From Kribbibacterium absianum (GTDB lineage: Bacteria > Actinomycetota > Coriobacteriia > Coriobacteriales > Atopobiaceae): DNA of 64,000 nt. The stretch spans positions 496,001 to 560,000 of the forward strand of contig NZ_JASJEX010000001.1 in assembly GCF_030067705.1 (NCBI RefSeq). The letters are read 5' to 3'. The notes beneath the pieces were generated by a model. That model saw only the letters and a program-made list of their open reading frames with translations, did not search any database and was not told where the DNA came from. The position numbers and the translations under genes were made by a program. This document shows positions 1 to 8,543 of the stretch, piece by piece (the first letter of the stretch is position 1; each line of letters starts with the position of its first letter).

Positions 1-1728
1 TGCTATCTGAACAAGCTGCCGAACCAACGGATCACGGACGTGCGGCTCGGCGCAGGCATCGGACGGGCTGAGTGCACGCCCGCGAACGGGGGGTTCCGAA
101 ATCAGGACGGGAGGGCCTGGATCCTCCACTACACCGGCGACGGCTCCCGACCCTGGTCCGTGCCGGGCGCGTTCTCCTGGCGGATGTCGAAGTTCGCCCG
201 GTCCACGGACGGGCGTTGGTGCGACGCGCGGGTGACGCTCGACGCCTCGGGCGACGGGAAGTACTACGGCGTGGCGTCGGCCGGCGTGAAGCCGCTCTTC
301 TTCATCCAATGGCAGGGCGCGACCGTCGACGGGAGCGCGTGCGCGCGCACGGGGGACATCGGCGACTTCTGTGGCTACGGCTTCGACACGGCGACCGGAA
401 AGCGGGTGGGCACCTTCCAGCCCGGCATTAAGGTGAAGGTGCACGTGGACCTGCTGAAACAGGGGACCGACGAGCCCTTCCCGATGCCGACAGAGGGCAT
501 GGCGGTCATGTTCGTGGACATCGACCAGTTCTGGGGCGCCGGGTACCAGAGCTATCGAGAGTCCATCCGACTGGGATCCGGGGTCGGACGCACCTTCTAT
601 GTCTCCACCAAGACCAAGCTGAACGTGTCCGGCCACCCGTCCGTCGCGTCCGGCGCGGTCGAGTGCTGCGAGGAGAACGGCTGGCTCTGCTCGCCAACGG
701 AGACCGACGAGTCGACCTGGGACTCGTCCGTGGTCTTCTACGTGACCGAGCCCTCCTACGAGTTCGAGTGGACCGGCTTCGGGTGCGGTACCGGCTGGAG
801 GCAGGAGTACGTGACGTACCCGGACACCGAGCGGTACCCGCGCATTGGGAAGTTGGTGGGCTCGGTGGCCGGCAAGGAGAAGATGGCAGAGACAGCCCCT
901 GCCAGGCGGGGCGACATCGTCGACTGGGTGCTCGACGTCTCCTACCCCTATGTGGTGGGGGCGGCGGCCGCGAAGACCCTGCGGGTGTCGGACACCTTCG
1001 ATTCCCGGCTCGACGTCTCGCAGGCGAGGGTCGTCGTGGTGAAGCTTAAGGACGAGGCCGCCGGCGTCCCCAAGGACATCGACGTGACCGGCTCCTGGAT
1101 GGCCACCTGGGAGCGGCAGACGCTCCGGCTGGAGGCGCTGGATCCGGAGGACGTGGATGCCGGGGGAACCTACCGGGTCGTGGTCTCCGGCACCGCAGTG
1201 AGGCGGGGCTGCGCTCTGGACGACGTCGTGAACACGGGCACCGTCGTTGTGGAGAGCGCCGACCCTGGTCAGGGCACGGTCTCCAAGGAGTCCGGGCCCG
1301 CAACCCTCACCCTGGGGGTCCGCTTTCGCGTGCTCAAGGTGACGAAGAGGGCCGAGAAGGGCGAATGGGACGCCGCCTTCGGGCGCCCCGCCTTCCCGGT
1401 CAAGGTCTCTGGCACTGCGGCGTCGGGCGACGCGGTGGAGAAGTGGGCAGTGCTTGCACCGGAACCCGGCTCGTCAGAGGCCATAGAGGTGGACGTGTCG
1501 GGGCTCGAGGGCTCGCTCGAGGTCACCGAGCTTGCGGCCTCCGGGTGGCAGTTCCATTCCCTGACCGGATCCGGTGGGTCCTTCCGCGCCGACGGCCAGG
1601 TGGGCTCTTTCGACCTGGACTCCCTCGACGATCCGTCGGACGGCGTGCTGCAGGCCACCTTCACGAACCGGTTCCTGAGGCCGGACGGCCCGCGCCACAG
1701 CGCCCATGCGGTGAACGAGGTTCGGTGA
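1..1728 (+). CDS. Surface/adhesin-like protein, 5'-truncated by the window edge
   Basis: The frame is open from base 1, so the start lies upstream and only the last 575 codons are here. The N-terminal half is unrecognised and rich in Trp, Tyr, Gly and Cys. Residues around 300-430 (GDIVDWVLDV, then an LRVSDTF stretch) resemble isopeptide-forming fimbrial repeat domains. The last 130 residues (VLKVTKRA, FPVKVSG, LEVTELAASGW) resemble a Cna-B/SpaA-like beta-sandwich. The C-terminus ends in NEVR with no LPXTG motif, hydrophobic segment or basic tail, so sortase anchoring is not supported by this fragment. A strong hairpin terminator follows. The surface-protein call is by domain resemblance only. 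Confidence 0.55.
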   Translation, partial: CYLNKLPNQRITDVRLGAGIGRAECTPANGGFRNQDGRAWILHYTGDGSRPWSVPGAFSWRMSKFARSTDGRWCDARVTLDASGDGKYYGVASAGVKPLFFIQWQGATVDGSACARTGDIGDFCGYGFDTATGKRVGTFQPGIKVKVHVDLLKQGTDEPFPMPTEGMAVMFVDIDQFWGAGYQSYRESIRLGSGVGRTFYVSTKTKLNVSGHPSVASGAVECCEENGWLCSPTETDESTWDSSVVFYVTEPSYEFEWTGFGCGTGWRQEYVTYPDTERYPRIGKLVGSVAGKEKMAETAPARRGDIVDWVLDVSYPYVVGAAAAKTLRVSDTFDSRLDVSQARVVVVKLKDEAAGVPKDIDVTGSWMATWERQTLRLEALDPEDVDAGGTYRVVVSGTAVRRGCALDDVVNTGTVVVESADPGQGTVSKESGPATLTLGVRFRVLKVTKRAEKGEWDAAFGRPAFPVKVSGTAASGDAVEKWAVLAPEPGSSEAIEVDVSGLEGSLEVTELAASGWQFHSLTGSGGSFRADGQVGSFDLDSLDDPSDGVLQATFTNRFLRPDGPRHSAHAVNEVR

Positions 1729-1752
1729 GGGTGCCCGGGTGAACAAGAGCGA

Positions 1753-1803
1753 TGGAAAAGGGCCGGCGCCGACACCGTTCGGGCCGGCGCCGGCCCTTTT
1801 CCA
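1753..1803. terminator. Bidirectional hairpin terminator between convergent genes
   Basis: The arms TGGAAAAGGGCCGGCGCC (1753-1770) and its exact complement (1786-1803) form an 18-bp stem with a 15-nt loop. The A and T runs sit inside the stem ends, so it can act for the + strand surface gene and for the - strand VanZ-like gene. Confidence 0.85.
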
Positions 1804-1902
1804 GCAGCGAGGCGACAACAGCTTGGTCTGGTGTCGTACGGACGAATGTCGGATGCCAGCTCTTTCCGGCGTGGGGACACCCGTCTCTCAACGGGCTCGG
1901 CG

Positions 1903-3408
1903 CTACCGCTCTGTCAGCACGAATCGACCGCCGTCGCGTGCGAGCGTGAAGTCGCGGAGGTCGCCGCACCAGCCCCACGACCCGGAGTCAGGATCGCCGT
2001 CCAGCCAGACGTTCAGGGAGCGCAGGACGGGCACACCGGCGACCAGCCGAGGGCAGGCGAGCGTCGCGTAGCGGCGCTCGCCCAGCTCGTCCAGGCTTGC
2101 CGTGCAGTGCACGTAGCCCCTCAGGTGCGCGGCTCCGTCCCCGGAGGCTTCCCACACGCCGCGGCCGGCGTTCGCCAGCAAGTCGCCGTACACGCCCCAG
2201 TTGAACGTGGCCCCGGGCGACTCGGGAGCGGGGGCGGCGAGGTCCCCGAGATCGATCTCGGAGGCCTCGAGCCAGCCGTTGTGCCCCACGAGCCGGGCCG
2301 TCACTTGCCGGGGTCCCACTGTGGCGAACGATTCGACCGCAGCCGTCATGTCCACGGGCTTGCCCCAAAGGAGGAATCGGGTGCTCTCGGTCGCCACAAC
2401 AGGCACCGAGAGCGTCTCGAGCCCCTCGCCAAGGCGCGAGTCGTTGGCCACCGCCACGCCGCAATAGCGCGCCCCCTCCTCGGAGACCCACTCGTCCGCT
2501 TGGATCATGGTGCCCTCGACGACGAGGGTCGACCCGTCAATCGAAAAGGGGCTCTTCCGTGCGTCGCCGTCCCCGTCGAGCCACAGGTCGTCGGAGAAGC
2601 CGGCATCCAAGGGTCTCGGGGCCGAGTCGCCCATCCAGGCCAGCTCCTGCGCCGAGAGCTCCTCAACGAAGGGCTCCCCTGTGGCTCGCACAGGGGAGAT
2701 GGCCGCTGTGACAGCCAGCACGACACAGGAAAGGAGCGCGGAGGCCAAAACCAACGGGGACACGAACTCCCAACGGCGGGGCTCTGGAGCGTCGTGCACC
2801 ACCGCAAGGGACCCTTCTCGACAGGCGATTCGGTAGCCGCGCATGACGACGGTGTCGGCGGCGGCAAAGCCTGCAATGCCTCCCAGGGTGTTCGCGATGA
2901 CGTCCAAAACGTCGGCCACCCCCAACCCGAGCACGTACTGCGCCACCTCGAGGCCCAGCGAAAGGCCGAGCAGCGTGGCGAACGACCGTGCGTACGACGA
3001 CGTGGCATGACGGAGCAGGGCTCCGGCCGGGACAAAGGCGAGAACGTTCAGCCAGAGGATCCAAGGGTTGTCGGACGCCTGCGCGAGGAGCTCCCCGACG
3101 TCGAGGTTGACCTCGCGCACGCCAACGCTCTTAAACAAGGCGACCGCGAGCAGACAGCAGCCGTAGAGCGCCAGGTCGGCAGCCGCGAGCCATCGAGGAA
3201 GCCGGCCAGCCGTGAGCAGTCCGAGCGACGTCCCGCAGAGAATGGCGATGACCGCGCAGAACAAGCCAATGCTCGGGTCAGAGGCCGCGCTGTACCCGAG
3301 CAGCCCCACCATCGCCCCGTAGACCTCGTTGTTGCAGATCCACGAGAGGGCGACGAACACCAGAGCCCCGACGGTCACCGACAGTGCGGCCGATCTCGCT
3401 CTCGACAT
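1903..3408 (-). CDS. VanZ-like membrane protein with large soluble C-terminal domain
   Basis: This is 501 residues with the start at 3408, preceded by GGAGG six bases upstream. The first ~240 residues form several hydrophobic segments. Residues ~100-180 match the VanZ pattern: a polar loop, NVLAFVPAGALLR, then GLSLGLEVAQYV and DVIANTLGG. VanZ-family proteins are membrane proteins named after a teicoplanin-resistance gene, but most have unknown roles. The segment after ~240 is a soluble, beta-rich domain of about 250 residues that I do not recognise; after the last membrane helix it is probably extracytoplasmic. A longer frame upstream (to 3678) lacks a ribosome site and is not used. It is a single gene converging on the surface-protein gene. 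Confidence 0.65.
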   Translation of the reverse strand: MSRARSAALSVTVGALVFVALSWICNNEVYGAMVGLLGYSAASDPSIGLFCAVIAILCGTSLGLLTAGRLPRWLAAADLALYGCCLLAVALFKSVGVREVNLDVGELLAQASDNPWILWLNVLAFVPAGALLRHATSSYARSFATLLGLSLGLEVAQYVLGLGVADVLDVIANTLGGIAGFAAADTVVMRGYRIACREGSLAVVHDAPEPRRWEFVSPLVLASALLSCVVLAVTAAISPVRATGEPFVEELSAQELAWMGDSAPRPLDAGFSDDLWLDGDGDARKSPFSIDGSTLVVEGTMIQADEWVSEEGARYCGVAVANDSRLGEGLETLSVPVVATESTRFLLWGKPVDMTAAVESFATVGPRQVTARLVGHNGWLEASEIDLGDLAAPAPESPGATFNWGVYGDLLANAGRGVWEASGDGAAHLRGYVHCTASLDELGERRYATLACPRLVAGVPVLRSLNVWLDGDPDSGSWGWCGDLRDFTLARDGGRFVLTER

Positions 3409-3752
3409 AGGAACCTCCAACCTGGAACAGAAGCCTCTCCACGGCAAGAGGCCCACTGCCGCGACGCCTGCAAGGGTCCGAAGCAAAACAGGCGGCGAAC
3501 GAGCCACCGCCTCACGGCTCACAGGCGAGCCCCGGGTGCCCGTAGCTCCACTATGCCGGAGGACATGACAGCGGCAGGCAACGACCGGGCAACATCTGTT
3601 GAACGGATGCGCTTGTGATTGCGAGCGGCTCCTGATGTCCGCATACGGAGGCGTCCGCGATTGGCCGCATGTCGGCACGTGGTTCCGGGAGTCGAGGCGC
3701 CGCAGCCGCGGAGACCATCTTTGTGTCTCCGGTGTCGCCCCGGGGCGAGCCC
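3409..3752. other. Intergenic region between divergent VanZ-like gene and pyr promoter
   Basis: About 340 bases with no convincing gene. Short frames exist on both strands but lack ribosome sites and family resemblance. It should carry the promoter of the minus-strand VanZ-like gene, but I could not point to clear -35/-10 boxes. Confidence 0.5.
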
Positions 3753-3781
3753 TTGCAATCCCGTCACGCCCCTCCTACACT
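3753..3781 (+). promoter_or_regulatory. Promoter of the pyr operon
   Basis: TTGCAA (3753-3758) and TACACT (3776-3781) are separated by exactly 17 bases, a good sigma-70-type promoter. It reads into a leader of about 120 bases before pyrR. Confidence 0.75.
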
Positions 3782-3830
3782 CGTCAGCGACCTTTAAGCG
3801 CGGTGCGGGACATCGTCAAGGGAACATAAC

Positions 3831-3888
3831 GCGGCCGTCCGGCCGCCTCCCTGGGATGTCCCTGACCGTTGAGGCCAGGGACTTTTTT
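3831..3888 (+). promoter_or_regulatory. pyr leader with transcription attenuator
   Basis: A first hairpin (GCGGCCG 3831-3837 with CGGCCGC 3840-3846) is followed by a classic terminator: GTCCCTG (3858-3864) pairs with CAGGGAC (3876-3882), then TTTTTT. In other bacteria PyrR binds the pyr leader RNA when UMP is high and favours termination. The terminator directly ahead of pyrR fits that scheme. The stretch CCGTTGAGGC in the loop is loosely like a PyrR-binding loop, but I cannot confirm it. Confidence 0.7.
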
Positions 3889-3907
3889 GGAAGAAGGAAG
3901 GAGCCGG

Positions 3908-4462
3908 ATGGGACAGGAACAGCCAAAGGCCACCATCATGGACCAGCAGGCGATGGAGCGTGGCATCCGTCGCATCGCCCATGAGGTGCTGGAGCACAAC
4001 GAGGGGGCGGAGACCATCGCGCTCGTGGGCGTGGTCCGCCGTGGCGCGACGCTCGCGCGCATGCTCGCCGACCAGATCGAGGAGATCGAGGGCACCCGTC
4101 CGCAGGTCGGCCTTCTCGACATCAGCTTCTACCGCGACGACGTGACCCGCTGCATCGCCCCGGTGCTCCACAAGACCGAGATCCCCTTCAACGTGGACGG
4201 GCGCGACATCGTGCTCGTGGACGACGTGCTGTACACCGGCCGCACCGTGCGCTCCGCCATGGACGCGATCATGGACTTCGGGCGCCCGGCCACGATCCAG
4301 CTGGCCGTGATGGTGGACCGCGGGCACCGCGAGCTGCCGATCCGCGCCGACTACGTGGTCAAGAACGTGCCGAGCTCCCACGAGGAGGACGTGCGTGTGT
4401 GTCTGCCGCCGCTGGACGACCACATGGCGGTTGAGATCTGGGAGAAAGAGGGGGCCCTGTGA
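3908..4462 (+). CDS. pyrR: PyrR bifunctional regulator / uracil phosphoribosyltransferase
   Basis: This is 184 residues, normal for PyrR. The PRPP-binding loop DIVLVDDVLYTG is at 100-111, and the family segments VGVVRRGATLA and DISFYRDDV are present. PyrR regulates pyr mRNA by binding leader RNA and also converts uracil plus PRPP to UMP. The ATG at 3908 has an AAGGAAGGAG ribosome site; earlier in-frame starts lie in the terminator. First gene of the pyr cluster, overlapping pyrB by 1-4 bases. Regulation by the attenuator just upstream is expected. Confidence 0.95.
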   Translation: MGQEQPKATIMDQQAMERGIRRIAHEVLEHNEGAETIALVGVVRRGATLARMLADQIEEIEGTRPQVGLLDISFYRDDVTRCIAPVLHKTEIPFNVDGRDIVLVDDVLYTGRTVRSAMDAIMDFGRPATIQLAVMVDRGHRELPIRADYVVKNVPSSHEEDVRVCLPPLDDHMAVEIWEKEGAL

Positions 4463-5394
4463 TGCTTTCCGTGCGCAACCTGATCGACACCACGAGCCTC
4501 ACGGCCGACGACATCACCCAGATCCTCGACACCGCGCGTTCCTTCGACGAGGTGAACAGCCGCTCGATCAAGAAGGTGCCGGCGCTCCGCGGCCGCACGA
4601 TCGTGAACCTGTTCCTCGAGCCCTCGACGCGCACCCGCAGCTCCTTCGAGCTGGCCGAGAAGCGCCTCTCCGCCGACACCCTCAACATGGGCGGCAAGGA
4701 GAGCTCGGTGGTCAAGGGCGAGTCCCTTGCCGACACCATTCAGACCATCAGCGCCATGAACGTGGACGCGTTCGTCTGTCGCGCCAGTTTTGCGGGCACC
4801 CCGCACGTCATCACCGAGAACACCGACGCCAAGGTCATCAACGCCGGCGACGGCAAGCACCAGCACCCGACGCAGGCGATGCTCGACCTCTACACGATCC
4901 GCGAGCACTTCGGCCACCTCGACGGCCTCAAGGTCGCCATCGTGGGCGACCTGCTCCACAGCCGTGTCGCCGGGTCGCTCGTCCCCGCGCTCAAGACCAT
5001 GGGCGCCGAGGTGACGCTCGTCGGGCCGCCGACCTTCCAGGTGATCGACCCCGCCTACTACGGCGTCGAGCAGACGTCCTCGATCGACGACGTCATCGAG
5101 GAGATGGACGTCGTGTACATGCTCCGCGTGCAGCTGGAGCGCATGGGCGGGGCCGCGATCCCGAGCCGCCGCGAGTACAACCGCCTCTACGGCCTCACCA
5201 AGGAGCGCGCCGCCCGGATGAAGCCGGGCTCCATCGTGTGCCATCCCGGCCCGATGAACCGCGGCATGGAGATCATGGGCGAGGTGGCCGACGCGCCCAA
5301 CTCCAAGATCCTCGACCAAGTGAACGCCGGCGTGTGCACGCGCATGGCCGCCCTGTACCTGCTCCTGGGAGGAGACGACAATGATCTTGCTTAA
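4462..5394 (+). CDS. pyrB: Aspartate carbamoyltransferase catalytic subunit
   Basis: This is 310 residues. The carbamoyl-phosphate loop EPSTRTRSSF is at ~53-62 and HPTQAMLDLY at ~135-144, both diagnostic. It makes N-carbamoyl-aspartate from carbamoyl phosphate and aspartate, the committed step of pyrimidine synthesis. The start is ATG 4462 in a TGATG overlap with pyrR; GTG 4459 is an alternative that adds one residue. No regulatory pyrI gene is adjacent. Its 3' end overlaps pyrC by 14 bases, suggesting translational coupling. Confidence 0.95.
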   Translation: MLSVRNLIDTTSLTADDITQILDTARSFDEVNSRSIKKVPALRGRTIVNLFLEPSTRTRSSFELAEKRLSADTLNMGGKESSVVKGESLADTIQTISAMNVDAFVCRASFAGTPHVITENTDAKVINAGDGKHQHPTQAMLDLYTIREHFGHLDGLKVAIVGDLLHSRVAGSLVPALKTMGAEVTLVGPPTFQVIDPAYYGVEQTSSIDDVIEEMDVVYMLRVQLERMGGAAIPSRREYNRLYGLTKERAARMKPGSIVCHPGPMNRGMEIMGEVADAPNSKILDQVNAGVCTRMAALYLLLGGDDNDLA

Positions 5395-6670
5395 GGGCGC
5401 CCATGGCGTCGACCCCCAGGTGGGTCTTGACGAGCCGGTCGACGTGCTGATCGACGGCGGGGCCATCGTGGAGGTGGCGCCGGCGATCGACGCCCCCGAG
5501 GGCGCCGAGGTCGTCGACTGTGCGGGCAAGGTGCTCATGCCGGGCCTCGTGGACATGCACGTGCACTTCCGCGAGCCGGGCTTCGAGTACAAGGAGGACA
5601 TCGAGAGCGGCTGCCGCGCGGCCACCCACGGCGGCTACACCGACGTCGCGACGATGCCCAACACCCAGCCCGTGACCGACAACGGCACTGCCGTCGCCTT
5701 CCAGATCGTGACGGCCGAGAAGGTAGGCCTCAACCGCGTGCACCCCATCGGCGCGCTCACGCGCGGCGAGGACGGCGAGGCGCTGGCCGAGATCGGCGAC
5801 ATGACCTTCGCGGGCGCGGCCGGATTCTCCGACGACGGCCACGGCGTGCAGTCCGCCGGCATGATGCGCACCTGCATGGAGTACGTGAGCCAGTTCGACC
5901 GCGCCGTGATCGCCCACTGCGAGGACGAGAGCCTCACGGGCAACGGCGTGATCAACGAGGGCCGCGCCTCCACCCGCCTCGGCATGTTCGGCTGGCCGGC
6001 GCTCGGCGAGGAGCTCGAGGTCATGCGCGACATCGAGCTCTGCCGCCTCACCGGCTGCCCGCTGCATGTGGCGCACATCTCCACCGCGCGCTCGCTCGAC
6101 CTCGTCCGCGCCGCCAAGGCCGACGGGCTGCCCGTGACCTGCGAGGTCACGCCGCACCACCTGTTCCTGACCGAGGAGAACATCACCGACTCCTACAACA
6201 CGAACCTCAAGGTGAACCCGCCCCTGCGCACCCGCGACGACGCTGCGGCGCTCGTGGAGGGCCTCTTGGACGGCTCCATCGACTGCCTGGTGAGCGACCA
6301 CGCGCCGCACGCGACGCACGAGAAGGACTGCGAGTTCGAGATCGCCTACTTCGGCACGATCGGCCTCGAGACCACCGTGCCGCTGATGATGACGAACCTC
6401 GTCGAGAAGGGCCTGCTCAGCTGGCCGCGCTTCGTCGAGGTGGCCGCGGTCGCGCCGCGCCGCGTGCTGCGGCTCGAGCCGGTGAGGCTGGAGGCGGGCT
6501 CCGTTGCCGACCTCACGCTGATCGACCCCGAGGCGCCGGTGACCGTGACCCCGGAGTACTTCGAGTCCAAGGCGGAGAACAGCGCGTTTTTGGGCCAGCG
6601 CCTGCACGGTGCCGCGAGCGACGTGTTCGTGGCCGGCAAGCGCACCCTGGCCAACGGTGTCGTGCAGTGA
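5381..6670 (+). CDS. pyrC: Dihydroorotase
   Basis: This is 429 residues, class I dihydroorotase. The metal-binding motif DMHVHFREPG is near residue 57 and SDHAPHA near 308, with the carboxylated-lysine region between. It cyclises N-carbamoyl-aspartate to dihydroorotate using zinc. A GGGAGGA ribosome site inside the end of pyrB precedes the ATG. Only a weak hairpin follows, so transcription may continue to pyrK. Confidence 0.95.
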   Translation: MILLKGAHGVDPQVGLDEPVDVLIDGGAIVEVAPAIDAPEGAEVVDCAGKVLMPGLVDMHVHFREPGFEYKEDIESGCRAATHGGYTDVATMPNTQPVTDNGTAVAFQIVTAEKVGLNRVHPIGALTRGEDGEALAEIGDMTFAGAAGFSDDGHGVQSAGMMRTCMEYVSQFDRAVIAHCEDESLTGNGVINEGRASTRLGMFGWPALGEELEVMRDIELCRLTGCPLHVAHISTARSLDLVRAAKADGLPVTCEVTPHHLFLTEENITDSYNTNLKVNPPLRTRDDAAALVEGLLDGSIDCLVSDHAPHATHEKDCEFEIAYFGTIGLETTVPLMMTNLVEKGLLSWPRFVEVAAVAPRRVLRLEPVRLEAGSVADLTLIDPEAPVTVTPEYFESKAENSAFLGQRLHGAASDVFVAGKRTLANGVVQ

Positions 6671-6703
6671 CCCACCTGTCCTGAGATGTCGTAAACGTGG
6701 CTC

Positions 6704-6721
6704 GGGGCCCTTCGGGGCCCC
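6704..6721 (+). terminator. GC hairpin after pyrC, weak or partial terminator
   Basis: GGGGCCC (6704-6710) pairs with GGGCCCC (6715-6721) around a TTCG loop. Only a short mixed T run follows, so it may reduce rather than stop read-through into pyrK. Confidence 0.4.
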
Positions 6722-6748
6722 GTTCCTCTGTGCGGGCTCACCTCCCGC

Positions 6749-6754
6749 TACACT
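6749..6754 (+). promoter_or_regulatory. Possible -10 box for pyrKDFE
   Basis: TACACT lies 35 bases before the pyrK start and matches the -10 box of the pyrR promoter, but no good -35 box sits at the right distance. Confidence 0.35.
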
Positions 6755-6789
6755 GGCCTTACCTGTCGGTTCTTACGGAAAGGACCCCT

Positions 6790-7581
6790 ATGCCCCAACC
6801 TTCGTTGGCGCGCGTCCACGAGGCCGAAGTGGTCTCGAACGTGCGCGTGGCCGAGGGGCTCTGGCGTCTTGTGGTCAAGTCGCCCGTGCTCGCGGCCAAG
6901 CTCTCGCCCGGCCAGTTCATGTCGGTCGCCGTCCCGGGCGAGCCCTTGCAGGTCTCGCGCGCGCCCCTCTCGTATGTGACCTGCGACTTCGACGCCGGCA
7001 CCGTCGAGACGGTCTACACGGTGGTGGGGCCGGGCACTGAGGCGCTGTCCCGCATGGAGCCCGGCTCCACGACGACCATCTTGGGGCCGGGCGGCCATGG
7101 ATGGAAGCTGGACGCGTTCACCAAGCGCTGCCTGCTCGTGGCCGGCGGGGTGGGCGTCACGCCCATCGCGAGCGCCGCGCAGGCCCTGGGGCTTCAGGGA
7201 CTTGCCTACGACGTGGTCGTGGGCGCCCGGACCGGCAACGCCCTCTGGGGCGTGGACCGGTTCCTGACCTACGGTGCGGACCATGTGGTCGTCGTCACCG
7301 ACGACGGCACGGCGGGCGCCAAGGGCCTCACCACGGACGCGCTCGAGGCCGCGCTCCCCGAGGAGCGCTACGACCTCGTGCTCGTGTGCGGGCCGGAGCC
7401 CATGATGAGGAAGTGCGCCGAGCTCTGCGCCGAGTACGAGGTGGCCTGCCAGGTCTCGATGGAGCGGATGATGACCTGCGGGTTCGGCGCCTGCGCCACC
7501 TGCGTGGTGCCGACGGTCAACGGCGCGGTGGGCGCGTGCATGGGCGGCCCTGTGATGAACGCTGCGGAGGTGGTCTGGTGA
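6790..7581 (+). CDS. pyrK: Dihydroorotate dehydrogenase electron-transfer subunit PyrK
   Basis: This is 263 residues. An FAD-binding ferredoxin-reductase fold (RAPLSYV near 57, NAD-binding GGVGVTPI near 120) is followed by a C-terminal [2Fe-2S] site with the cysteines of TCGFGACATC and GACMGG at ~230-252. PyrK passes electrons from the FMN of PyrD to NAD+. ATG 6790 has a GGAAAGGA ribosome site; an upstream in-frame start at 6697 lies in the intergenic hairpin region. Overlaps pyrD by four bases. Confidence 0.95.
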   Translation: MPQPSLARVHEAEVVSNVRVAEGLWRLVVKSPVLAAKLSPGQFMSVAVPGEPLQVSRAPLSYVTCDFDAGTVETVYTVVGPGTEALSRMEPGSTTTILGPGGHGWKLDAFTKRCLLVAGGVGVTPIASAAQALGLQGLAYDVVVGARTGNALWGVDRFLTYGADHVVVVTDDGTAGAKGLTTDALEAALPEERYDLVLVCGPEPMMRKCAELCAEYEVACQVSMERMMTCGFGACATCVVPTVNGAVGACMGGPVMNAAEVVW

Positions 7582-8543
7582 GCGAGGAGATCCTGACGAC
7601 CGAGGTCGTCGAAGAGGAGCCCCAAGGCCCCTCCATGGCCGTGAACCTGGGCGGCATCGCAATGAAGAACCCCATCAACACGGCCTCCGGCACCTACGGG
7701 TTCGGCTGGCAGTTCGAGGGGTTCTATGACGTGTCGCAGCTCGGCGCCATCACGACCAAGGGCTGCGCGGCAGAGCCGTGGCCGGGCAACCCGGCGCCCC
7801 GTATGTGCGACGTGTACGGCGGCGTGATGAACTCCGTCGGCCTGCAGAACCCGGGCGTCAAGGGGATGGTGGCCGAGGCAGGGGAGTACCTGGCAAAGCT
7901 CGCCGAGAAGGGCACCGCGGTCATCTGCCAGGTTGCCGGCCACTCCGTCGAGGAGTACGTGGCGGCGGTGGAGCAGTTCGAGGAGCTCGCTCCGTGGGCC
8001 GCCGGCCTCGAGATCAACATCAGCTGCCCCAACATCGCGCAGGGCGGCATCGCGATGGGCTCCACGCCGGACGGGGCCGCCGAGGTCATCAAGGCCGTGC
8101 GCCCGCGCACGGAGAGGCCGCTCCTCGTGAAGATGGCGCCGACGCGCGTCCCCGAGGTCGCCCGCGCCCTTGAGGCCGCCGGCGCCGACGCGCTCTCCGT
8201 CATCAACTCGATCCCGGCCATGGCCATCGACGTGGACACGCGCCGCTCGAAGCTGTCGCGACCGACCGGCGGCCTTTCCGGCCCTGCGTGCCACGCCATC
8301 GCCGTCCGGATGGTGTGGGAGGCGGCCCAGGCCGTGCAGATTCCCATCAACGGCGTGGGCGGTGTGAGCTCGGGCCGCGACGCGGCTGAGTTCATCCTTG
8401 CCGGCGCGACGTCCGTCTCCGTGGGCGCCGCGAACCTGTGGGACCCGACGTGCGCTCCGCGCATCCTCCAGGAGCTCACCGCGTGGGTCGAGAGCCAGGG
8501 GGTCGACGACGTGAACGAGCTGATCGGAGCCTTCGAATGCTAG
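7578..8543 (+). CDS. pyrD: Dihydroorotate dehydrogenase, NAD-linked class 1B catalytic subunit
   Basis: This is 321 residues from GTG 7578 (overlap with pyrK). An FMN-binding TIM barrel starting NPINTASGTYGFG, TTKGC and NSVGLQNPG are class 1B signatures, and NISCPN (~148) supplies the catalytic cysteine. It oxidises dihydroorotate to orotate. The paired PyrK makes this the NAD-dependent cytosolic enzyme typical of anaerobic and Gram-positive bacteria. The start is chosen because no later ATG leaves a complete barrel. Confidence 0.95.
   Translation: MSEEILTTEVVEEEPQGPSMAVNLGGIAMKNPINTASGTYGFGWQFEGFYDVSQLGAITTKGCAAEPWPGNPAPRMCDVYGGVMNSVGLQNPGVKGMVAEAGEYLAKLAEKGTAVICQVAGHSVEEYVAAVEQFEELAPWAAGLEINISCPNIAQGGIAMGSTPDGAAEVIKAVRPRTERPLLVKMAPTRVPEVARALEAAGADALSVINSIPAMAIDVDTRRSKLSRPTGGLSGPACHAIAVRMVWEAAQAVQIPINGVGGVSSGRDAAEFILAGATSVSVGAANLWDPTCAPRILQELTAWVESQGVDDVNELIGAFEC

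Noticed and set aside
1831-3618. Plus-strand open frame opposite the VanZ-like gene
   Set aside because: No family resemblance or ribosome site; the minus-strand protein has proper membrane helices and a GGAGG site.
3599-3829. Small ORF overlapping the pyr promoter
   Set aside because: No ribosome site, no recognisable protein, and it covers the promoter and leader.
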